DNA from: Aestuariivirga litoralis
GTDB lineage: Bacteria > Pseudomonadota > Alphaproteobacteria > Rhizobiales > Aestuariivirgaceae
NCBI RefSeq assembly: GCF_015714715.1
Contig: NZ_WAHS01000001.1
Coordinates: 1,550,001 to 1,614,000 of the forward strand
Reading direction: 5' to 3'
Length of the DNA stretch: 64,000 bases
Shown: positions 34,309 through 40,901 of the stretch, piece after piece
Position numbering within the stretch: the first letter of the stretch is position 1
Layout of the letters: each line of letters starts with the position of its first letter
The notes under the pieces: generated by a model
Seen by the model: only the letters and a program-made list of their open reading frames with translations
Databases searched by the model: none
What the model was told of the DNA's origin: nothing
Program-made: the position numbers and the translations under genes

Positions 34309-35410
34309 GGCGCAGCACCTTTTCATTGCCGGCAGAAACAAGGGCGCGGCCTACGCTGGCGGTTCCGTCATGCCTGAACATGGTGATGTTTCGCGGATCG
34401 AGCGTGAGGCCGACATTTTCCCCTAGTCCAACTTTCTTCGCTGAGCTCATCCGCGCCTTCAGGTCTCCATGCGGCGAGGTGAGCGTGATGATCTGGGTGG
34501 TGCCCAGATATTCAACGCCGATCACTTCGGCCCGCAGCTTCGATGCATCATCGAAAGAAACGTGCTCGGGCCGCACGCCCAAGGCCAGTTTGCCCGACGC
34601 ACCCTCGCGCAAGGCCGGTACCGCGACCTTGCTGCCAGACAACATGATGTCAGAATCCCCCGGCGCAAGCGTGCCATTCATGTTGAGAAAATTCATCGGC
34701 GGTGAACCAAGGAAATTGGCCACGAACATGGTGGATGGCCAATCATAGATTTCCTGCGGGCGGCCAAATTGTTCGACCACGCCATGGTTCATCACCACGA
34801 TCTTGTCGCCCATCTGCATCGCTTCAAGCTGGTCATGCGTGACGTAAACCGTGGTGGCATGCATGCGGTCGTGCAGGGCGCGCAGTTCTTCCGCCATATG
34901 TTCACGGAACTCTGCATCAAGCGCGCCCAGCGGTTCATCCATGAAGAAGGCCTTGGGACGGCGCACGATGGCGCGGCCCAAAGCCACGCGCTGCCGGTCA
35001 CCACCGGAAAGCCCACCCACTGGCTTGTCGAGAATGTGGGTGATGTCGAGGATCCTGGCCACTTCGGCCACGCGCTTCTGAACTTCCTCGCGGCCCACAC
35101 CCTGGCTCCGCAAGGGATACGCAATGTTCCGGCGCACATTCATATGCGGGTAGAGTGCAAACATCTGGAAGACGAAAGCGATGTCGCGCTGGCTGGCGCG
35201 CTTCTGTGCCACTTCCTCGCCATCGATGAAGATCTGGCCGGAGGTGGGAAGCTCAAGCCCCGCCATCATGCGCAGCGTGGTGGTCTTGCCGCAACCCGAG
35301 GGGCCGAGCAGCATGAAGAACTCGCCGTCCTCAATCGTAAAAGTCGAAGACTGCACGGCTGTGAAAGAGCCGAATTCCTTCTTGAGATTTTCAATGCGGA
35401 TTTGCGCCAT
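34301..35410 (-). CDS. Sugar-type ABC transporter ATPase (first)
   Basis: The 369-residue ATPase has Walker A LLGPSGCGKTTTLRMMAG, a variant signature LSGGDRQRVALGRAIVRR (Asp in place of the usual Gln/Glu), Walker B FFMDEPLGALDAEFREHM and H-loop YVTHDQLEAMQMG, plus a long C-terminal regulatory domain. It lies 3 bases after the small membrane protein gene and overlaps the next ATPase. The missing catalytic-loop residue type should still allow hydrolysis because Walker B carries the Glu. Together with the second ATPase it likely powers the two permeases upstream. Confidence 0.92.
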   Translation of the reverse strand: MAQIRIENLKKEFGSFTAVQSSTFTIEDGEFFMLLGPSGCGKTTTLRMMAGLELPTSGQIFIDGEEVAQKRASQRDIAFVFQMFALYPHMNVRRNIAYPLRSQGVGREEVQKRVAEVARILDITHILDKPVGGLSGGDRQRVALGRAIVRRPKAFFMDEPLGALDAEFREHMAEELRALHDRMHATTVYVTHDQLEAMQMGDKIVVMNHGVVEQFGRPQEIYDWPSTMFVANFLGSPPMNFLNMNGTLAPGDSDIMLSGSKVAVPALREGASGKLALGVRPEHVSFDDASKLRAEVIGVEYLGTTQIITLTSPHGDLKARMSSAKKVGLGENVGLTLDPRNITMFRHDGTASVGRALVSAGNEKVLRHG

Positions 35411-35413
35411 GCC

Positions 35414-35602
35414 CTACTCGCGGAATTTCGTGGCGACGATGAAGCTCACCGTGCCGATCAGGATGACGAGGAAGGAATAGGTATAAGCCAGCATTACCCA
35501 GGGCTGCATCAGCATGACGATGCCAAGTGCAATCAGGATAGAGGCGAGCATTTCCCAAGCCCCGCGCCGGAAGCCGCCAATGTCTAAGAGAAAGCGCGTC
35601 AT
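35414..35602 (-). CDS. Small two-helix membrane protein in the ABC operon
   Basis: This 62-residue protein has two hydrophobic helices (MLASILIALGIVMLMQPWVM and YSFLVILIGTVSFIVATKF) after a short soluble start. Its ATG overlaps the stop of the second permease as ATGA (35599-35602), so it is translated with the transporter. Small membrane proteins occur at the same position in some polyol ABC operons, such as GlpU in rhizobia, but I see no clear sequence match to that family (DUF2160). It may be an accessory subunit of the transporter. Confidence 0.7.
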   Translation of the reverse strand: MTRFLLDIGGFRRGAWEMLASILIALGIVMLMQPWVMLAYTYSFLVILIGTVSFIVATKFRE

Positions 35603-36534
35603 TTACGAACTGCTCCGAAGGTAATGCCGCGCAGCAGATGCTTGCGCAGGAAAATGGTGAAGATCATCACCGGCAGCAGGAACAGTGTGGCACCTGCAGC
35701 GACCGCCGGCCAATCCTGGCCGCCCACACCGATGATCGTCGGGATGAAGGGTGGTGCCGTCTGCGCCTGGCCCGAGGTGAGCAGCACGGCGAAGGCATAT
35801 TCATTCCAGGCGAAGATCAGGCAGAAGATGGCGGTGGAAGCGATGCCGGTGGCAGCCTGCGGCAGAACCACTTTGCGGAAGGCCTGGAAGCGGGTGTAGC
35901 CATCGATGAGAGCTGCCTCCTCGTATTCCACCGGGATTTCATCGATGAAACCTTTGAGCAGCCACACTGACATCGACAAATTCACGGCCGTGTAGAGCAG
36001 GATCATGCCGGCATGCGTGTCGGAAAGGCCAACGGCGCGGTACATTAGGAAGATCGGGATCGCCACGGCAATTGGTGGCATCATGCGCGTGGATAGGATG
36101 AAGAACAGGAGGTCGTCCTTCAGCGGCACCTTGAAGCGCGAGAAGCCATAAGCCGCGAGTGTGCCGAGGAACACCGACAGGAATGTCGAGCCGAAGCCGA
36201 TGATGATGGAATTCAGGAAGCGCGAGCCGAAGCGCGATGGCCCGACAATGGACATATCATATTGCGCGACGATGCGCTCATACCAAGTGTGCGGTGGATT
36301 GGCGGCCATGAATTCCGGCGTTTGACGCGTGCGGGTGGTGAACAGATTTACATAGCCTTCCAACGTGGGCTGGAACGCGACTTTGGGAGGATAGGCGATG
36401 CTGTCAGCCGGCGTCTTGAAGCCGGTGGCGATGATCCATAGCAACGGCAGCAGAGTGACGATGGCATAGATGGCGACCAGAATGCCAGCGAACCATTTTT
36501 GCGTGGGTGTGGGATCGGTGACGGTGTTGCTCAT
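35599..36534 (-). CDS. ABC transporter permease (MalG-like)
   Basis: The 311-residue permease has six membrane helices and the EAA loop EIPVEYEEAALIDGYTRFQA with the conserved Gly before the fifth helix, which docks to the ATPase. Its periplasmic loop is long (FTTRTRQTPEFMAANPPHTW region), as in MalG-type permeases. The ATG at 36534 overlaps the stop of the first permease as ATGA, so the longer frame is not used. It is the second permease of the presumed heterodimer and is coupled to the small membrane protein gene. Confidence 0.92.
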   Translation of the reverse strand: MSNTVTDPTPTQKWFAGILVAIYAIVTLLPLLWIIATGFKTPADSIAYPPKVAFQPTLEGYVNLFTTRTRQTPEFMAANPPHTWYERIVAQYDMSIVGPSRFGSRFLNSIIIGFGSTFLSVFLGTLAAYGFSRFKVPLKDDLLFFILSTRMMPPIAVAIPIFLMYRAVGLSDTHAGMILLYTAVNLSMSVWLLKGFIDEIPVEYEEAALIDGYTRFQAFRKVVLPQAATGIASTAIFCLIFAWNEYAFAVLLTSGQAQTAPPFIPTIIGVGGQDWPAVAAGATLFLLPVMIFTIFLRKHLLRGITFGAVRK

Positions 36535-37478
36535 CTTTGCTTCACCCGGTTGAGCGCCTTCACATAGATGGAAGCGAGGCCGTAAATCGTGACGAAGAGA
36601 ATGACGGCATAGGCCGAGGCGTAACCAGTGCGCCATTTTTCGAAGGCTTCGCGCTTCAGGTTGATGGAGGTGACAAGCGTTGTGTCACCCGGACCGCCGC
36701 CAGTGAGCAGCGTGACCAGATCGAACATCTTGAAATTCTCGATGCCGCGGAACAACACGGCCAGCATCAGGAAGGGCAATACCATGGGAATGGTGATGGT
36801 CCAGAACTGGCGCCAGTTGGAGGCGCGGTCGCATTCGGCGGCTTCATAGATCGAGTCCGGAATGGAGCGTAGGCCGGCGAGGCAGATCAACATCACAAAC
36901 GGCGTCCACATCCAGGTGTCCACAATCACGATGGCCCAGGGTGCGAGGTTCACGTTGCCAATCATGGTGAAGCTCGACGCATCAACGCCGGTGACCAATG
37001 CCACGGCATAGTTGAACAGACCGATTTGTGGCTGGTACAAAAATGTCCAGAAATTGCCGACCACGGCGGGAGACAGCATCATCGGCAGAACGATGATCGT
37101 CGTCCAAAGATCACTGCCTTTGAATTTGCGGTTGATCAGCCACGCCAGGCTGAAGCCGATCAATATCTGGAAAAACAGAGTCCAGAACAGAAAGTGCGCC
37201 GTGGCCTGCATCGTGTGCCAGACATCGGGGTCGGTGAGGATGTTCTCGTAATTCGCAAGGCCAACCCATTTCACCACTTCGTTCGGGCGGTTGACGCGGA
37301 AATTGGTGAAGCTGAGCCTAATGGTCCAGATCAGCGGGAAAATGTTGATCGCCAGAAGCAGCACAATGGTGGGAGCCACAAAGATCCAGGCAATCGCGCG
37401 GTCCGACAGGCCCCTGATGCGGCGGCCTATCTCCGGCGGTGTGCTTACGGCCAGTTTATCGATTCCCACGCTGCTCAT
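36531..37478 (-). CDS. ABC transporter permease (MalF-like)
   Basis: The 315-residue permease has six membrane helices and the EAA loop SIPDSIYEAAECDRASNWRQ. It begins MSSVGIDKLAVSTPPEIGRR and has the MalF/UgpA-like first helix IFVAPTIVLLLAINIFPLIW. It is the first permease after the solute-binding protein, from which it is separated by 90 bases holding a strong hairpin. It is coupled to the second permease by an ATGA overlap. Confidence 0.93.
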   Translation of the reverse strand: MSSVGIDKLAVSTPPEIGRRIRGLSDRAIAWIFVAPTIVLLLAINIFPLIWTIRLSFTNFRVNRPNEVVKWVGLANYENILTDPDVWHTMQATAHFLFWTLFFQILIGFSLAWLINRKFKGSDLWTTIIVLPMMLSPAVVGNFWTFLYQPQIGLFNYAVALVTGVDASSFTMIGNVNLAPWAIVIVDTWMWTPFVMLICLAGLRSIPDSIYEAAECDRASNWRQFWTITIPMVLPFLMLAVLFRGIENFKMFDLVTLLTGGGPGDTTLVTSINLKREAFEKWRTGYASAYAVILFVTIYGLASIYVKALNRVKQR

Positions 37479-37509
37479 ACTATTCCCTGAATGCGGTCGC
37501 GCCTAGGCC

Positions 37510-37535
37510 GGCACGGAGCATGAAAGCTCCGTGCC
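37510..37535. promoter_or_regulatory. Intra-operon hairpin between solute-binding protein and permease genes
   Basis: GGCACGGAGC and GCTCCGTGCC form a perfect 10-bp stem with a 6-base loop in the 90-base gap. No T-run follows on the minus strand, so it is unlikely to be a full terminator. Such hairpins after binding-protein genes usually protect the upstream mRNA, giving more binding protein than permease. Confidence 0.6.
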
Positions 37536-37568
37536 ACCATTATTGTGTTAAGGCGGATTGGCGGAAGT

Positions 37569-38891
37569 TTAGATCTTGCCTTCTTCCTTGAAGACCTTGG
37601 TCCAATCAGCGACGAGGCCATCAAGGGCTTCCTGCGCGGTGCCATGGCCGGCCACGACATAGTCGTGAACGCGCTTCTGCATCGCAAGGAGCAGCTGGGC
37701 GTAGGAGGGTTCTGCCCAGAAGTCCTTCACGATGGCCATGCTGTCGAGGAAGGTTTGCGCATAGGGCTGCGAGGTTGCGAAGCTTGGATCGTCAACCACC
37801 GCCTTCAGCGCCGAGTAACCGCCGACTGACCACCACTTCTTCTGCACTTCAGGTTGGGCGAACCACTTGATGTAGGTCAGCGCTGCATCCTTGTGTGTGG
37901 TGTTGGCGACGACCGAAATACCTTGGCCACCCAATTGGGCGAAGTGGCCCTTCGGTCCGGCGGGGTTGGGGAAATAACCGGATTTATCACCGCCAACGTT
38001 CGGATCGGCATTCACGCCGGGCCAGATGAAGGCGAAGTTCATCTGCATGGCGACCTGGCCGGATTTATAGGCATCGATGTTCTGCGACATGTACCAATCG
38101 GAGGAACCCGGCGGTACGCAGCAATCGTAGAGTGCCTTGTAGTATTCCAGGCCCTTGGCCGCGTCGGGAGAGTTCACGAAACCCTGCAGGTCATAGGGTT
38201 TGTTCGGATTCTGGTATTCGAAGCCGTAATTATAGAGCGCGTTGGTGACGCCCATGGTAATGCCTTCCGAGCCGCGCTCGGTATAGATGGCAGCACCATA
38301 AACTTTCTTGCCGTCGATTTCGCGGCCCTGGAAGAAGGTGGCAATATCTTTCAGCTCATCAAGAGACTTCGGCACGGCGAGATCGCGCTTGTACTTTTCC
38401 TTGAATTCCTTTTGCAGTTCAGGCTTCGAGAACCAATCCTTGCGGTAGGTCCAGCCCACCACGTCACCGAAGGCCGGCAAGGCCCAATAGTTCGGTGTGT
38501 TCTTCGGCCATTCGGCATAGCCGACAACGGTGGCGGGGATGAAATCATCCATCTTGATCTTGTTGGCATCAAAGAAGTCATTGAGCTTGATGTACTGGCC
38601 GTTTTCGGCGGCGCCACCGATCCACTGGCTGTCACCGATCATCAGGTCGCACAGATGGCCACCTGAATTCAGCTCATTCAGCATGCGGTCGGCGAAATTC
38701 GGCCATGGCACGAATTCGAAATGCATCTTGTTGCCAGATGCCTTTTCGAAGTCCTTGGAGAGTTCTACAAGAGCGTTTGCAGGATCCCATGCTGCCCAGC
38801 AAAGGGTCAAATCGTCAGCTTTGGCTTGGCCGGTGCCGATTCCTGCAGCCAGGGCGGCCACTGCAGAATAAAGTGCAAATTTCCGTTTCAT
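37569..38891 (-). CDS. Sugar-type ABC solute-binding protein
   Basis: The 440-residue protein has a signal peptide (MKRKFALYSAVAALAAGIGTGQAKA) and the class I extracellular binding-protein fold: LTLCWAAWDPANALVELSKD at the mature start, then MLNELNSGGHLCDLMIGDSQ and YWALPAFGDVVGWTYRKDWF. It should capture the substrate in the periplasm. The gene is the first of the operon and is divergent from the LacI-type regulator. The ligand is probably a polyol or sugar leading to a triose; the kinase at the operon end supports this, but it is not proven by sequence. Confidence 0.92.
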   Translation of the reverse strand: MKRKFALYSAVAALAAGIGTGQAKADDLTLCWAAWDPANALVELSKDFEKASGNKMHFEFVPWPNFADRMLNELNSGGHLCDLMIGDSQWIGGAAENGQYIKLNDFFDANKIKMDDFIPATVVGYAEWPKNTPNYWALPAFGDVVGWTYRKDWFSKPELQKEFKEKYKRDLAVPKSLDELKDIATFFQGREIDGKKVYGAAIYTERGSEGITMGVTNALYNYGFEYQNPNKPYDLQGFVNSPDAAKGLEYYKALYDCCVPPGSSDWYMSQNIDAYKSGQVAMQMNFAFIWPGVNADPNVGGDKSGYFPNPAGPKGHFAQLGGQGISVVANTTHKDAALTYIKWFAQPEVQKKWWSVGGYSALKAVVDDPSFATSQPYAQTFLDSMAIVKDFWAEPSYAQLLLAMQKRVHDYVVAGHGTAQEALDGLVADWTKVFKEEGKI

Positions 38892-38958
38892 ATTGATTTA
38901 TCTCCCTTTTTCTCGCGGCATTGGTGCCGCTGTAATTCGTTGACGAGGTGACCATATG

Positions 38959-38974
38959 TGAGGCACGTACCTCA
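38959..38974. promoter_or_regulatory. LacI-type operator O1 (imperfect)
   Basis: TGAGGCACGTACCTCA is a 16-bp palindrome with one mismatched pair. It lies in the divergent gap between the solute-binding protein and LacI-type genes. Its centre is 30 bases, about three helical turns, from the centre of the second site, so one regulator pair could bind the same DNA face. Confidence 0.72.
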
Positions 38975-38987
38975 TGGCAAGTGAAAA

Positions 38988-39005
38988 GTGAGGCACGTGC
39001 CTCAC
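38988..39005. promoter_or_regulatory. LacI-type operator O2 (perfect)
   Basis: GTGAGGCACGTGCCTCAC is a perfect 18-bp palindrome with a central CG step (ACGT core), typical of LacI-family operators. It sits 31 bases before the regulator ATG and can serve both promoters. Confidence 0.8.
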
Positions 39006-39036
39006 AAATCTTGCATTTGATCAGAATCCCTGAGAA

Positions 39037-40092
39037 ATGAAGAGCATGCGTCCAACGACCAGAGACATCGCCAAAGCGGCAGGGGTGAGCCTTGCCACGG
39101 TGGACCGCGTGCTGAATGGCCGCCCACGCGTCAGCCGCGCGGCTGTCGATGCAGTCAACAAAGCGATCGATAAGCTGGGCTTTGTGCGCAACCTCTCGGC
39201 GGCCAACCTGGCCAAGGGCAAAGTCTATCGCTTTCAATTCCTGTTGCCGAAAGCGGGTGACCAGTTTCTGGAAACGGTGATCACCCATGTCGAGGAAGCG
39301 CGCGCCGCATTCCGGATGGAACACATTGAGATTTCGTGCCGGCGGAATATTGAGACCGATCCGCACCAGATTTCACAGCTGCTCTCCACCATCAACGGCG
39401 ACAAGGTGGATGGCATAGCGCTGATGGCACCGGAATCACCACAGGTGCGCGATGCGATCACGCGCCTGAGAGAACGTGATGTGCAAGTGGTGCTGTTTGT
39501 CTCAGGCCAGCCCGGTGTGAATGATCTGGATTTCGTGGGGCTCGACAATAGTGCTGCCGGTGCCACGGCGGGCCGGTTGATGGGGCGGTTCTGCGGCGGG
39601 CGCGCAGGTGAAATCCTGGTGGTCACCGAAACCATGAAGGCGCGCGACAGTCTGGAGCGGCGGCACGGTTTTGATCTGGTCATCACCCGTGACTATCCCC
39701 ATCTCAAAACCCTGCCCTCGATTGAAACCTATGGCGATGCGGAGCGCACCAAGATGGTGATCAAGGGCGCCTATGCGAACCACCCCAGCATCATCGGCGC
39801 CTACATTCTGAGTTCGGAAGCGCGCCTCTCGCTGGAAGCCATCGCCCATGCGCCGCACCCGCAGAAGCAAGTTCTCATCGCGCATGAACGCACGACCTTT
39901 TCGGAGCAACTTCTGGTCGAAGGCCAACTTGACGCGGTGATTGCGCAAAATCCCGGCCACCTCGTGCGCAGCGCCATCCGTGTGTTGCGCGCCAGATGCG
40001 ACAACCGCTTGCCCATCGCCTCGCAAGAGGAAATCCGCATCGAGATTTTGCTCTCAGAAAATCTTGGTCTACGCGCCAAGGACAACGGGTGA
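39037..40092 (+). CDS. LacI-family transcriptional regulator
   Basis: The 351-residue regulator has the N-terminal helix-turn-helix and hinge of the LacI family (TTRDIAKAAGVSLATVDRVL, then NGRPRVSRAAVDAVNKAI) and a periplasmic-binding-protein-like ligand domain (GDKVDGIALMAPESPQV, VVLFVSGQPGVNDLDFVGLD, GEILVVTETMKARDSLERRH). It most likely represses the divergent ABC-DhaKL operon through the two palindromes just upstream and responds to the transported sugar or its phosphate. The start MKSMRPTTRDIA fits; the inner ATG at MRPTT is also possible. Confidence 0.94.
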   Translation: MKSMRPTTRDIAKAAGVSLATVDRVLNGRPRVSRAAVDAVNKAIDKLGFVRNLSAANLAKGKVYRFQFLLPKAGDQFLETVITHVEEARAAFRMEHIEISCRRNIETDPHQISQLLSTINGDKVDGIALMAPESPQVRDAITRLRERDVQVVLFVSGQPGVNDLDFVGLDNSAAGATAGRLMGRFCGGRAGEILVVTETMKARDSLERRHGFDLVITRDYPHLKTLPSIETYGDAERTKMVIKGAYANHPSIIGAYILSSEARLSLEAIAHAPHPQKQVLIAHERTTFSEQLLVEGQLDAVIAQNPGHLVRSAIRVLRARCDNRLPIASQEEIRIEILLSENLGLRAKDNG

Positions 40093-40349
40093 AGACTACA
40101 ACAGCCTAACCGGCGCACCGATGAAAGTGCGGCACCCGCTGACGAGTTTGCCATAGTGCGCAACACGCCCACTTATGAGCCGATCCATGATGAGCCGCTT
40201 GATCTGCGCCACCGCAATGCGATGCGGGCGGCGATGATCGACCAGCGATTAATCCGCCATCAGTGAAGAACTCAATGTATGGGGGATCAAACGGCACGGC
40301 GGTGTTGGAAAGGCTGAACCTTGAAAGGGCATGCACAGAAAGCGTTCTT
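40093..40349. other. Gap without a convincing gene
   Basis: These 257 bases lie between the LacI gene and the end of the mgd operon, which converge. I see only short frames, for example one from 40156 reading VRNTPTYEPIHDEPLDLRH, and no terminator with a T-run. The remnant frame suggests decayed coding DNA but matches no family I know. Confidence 0.4.
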
Positions 40350-40901
40350 CTAACGCACCAGATATCCGAATTCCGCGGAAGCCGTGCAGAGCCACTCCCA
40401 CAGGCTTTCGGAAAAACCACGGAAGACTGAAATCTCGAATTCATCTTTCGCTGTGCGGGTGACGTGAATACCCACATGCGCCATCTGTGTTTGCGCGGAC
40501 TGGCCCACTGCGAAGACATCCGGATGCAGATCGAGCGGCATCCCTTTGGCCAGCATGACACGGGCCTTTGTTCCGCTAATCCTGATCACCACGCGGCCGT
40601 GACTTTGATCGACGATGGAGGCTGATGTGCCCAGTATTTTCTTCAACTCGGCGGAGAGCGCACTCTCAGCCTTGCCTTCAGCCTGCACATAATACTGGCC
40701 AGGGCCTGCCTGCATCACGCGCGCAGTCTTGAACCTTGCCAAGCCAGTCTCAACCACCTTAGCACCGCCCTTGCGGACCAGCACCTGCACCAGTGAAACA
40801 GGATGAAGGAGTTCAAGGGAGACGCCAGCTTCGCCGATGCTCGCACCAAAGCGGCCCTGCCGTGCAAGGCTCCTGAGTTCAAGTGAGCGATGGTCAGGCA
40901 T
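40350..40901 (-). CDS. mgdD: N-methylglutamate dehydrogenase subunit D (SoxG-like)
   Basis: The 183-residue protein resembles the gamma subunit of heterotetrameric sarcosine oxidase, including GPGQYYVQAEGKAESALSAE and the C-terminal RGFSESLWEWLCTASAEFGY. It would be a small structural subunit contacting the folate-binding part of the alpha subunit. The ATG at 40901 overlaps the end of the preceding mgdC gene by 8 bases. Sox and Mgd subunits are homologous; the complete N-methylglutamate gene set upstream favours the Mgd reading. It is the last gene of the operon. Confidence 0.83.
   Translation of the reverse strand: MPDHRSLELRSLARQGRFGASIGEAGVSLELLHPVSLVQVLVRKGGAKVVETGLARFKTARVMQAGPGQYYVQAEGKAESALSAELKKILGTSASIVDQSHGRVVIRISGTKARVMLAKGMPLDLHPDVFAVGQSAQTQMAHVGIHVTRTAKDEFEISVFRGFSESLWEWLCTASAEFGYLVR

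Noticed and set aside
40156..40266. Small gene reading VRNTPTYEPIHDEP in the gap after the LacI gene
   Set aside because: Only about 36 codons, no ribosome site, no known family.
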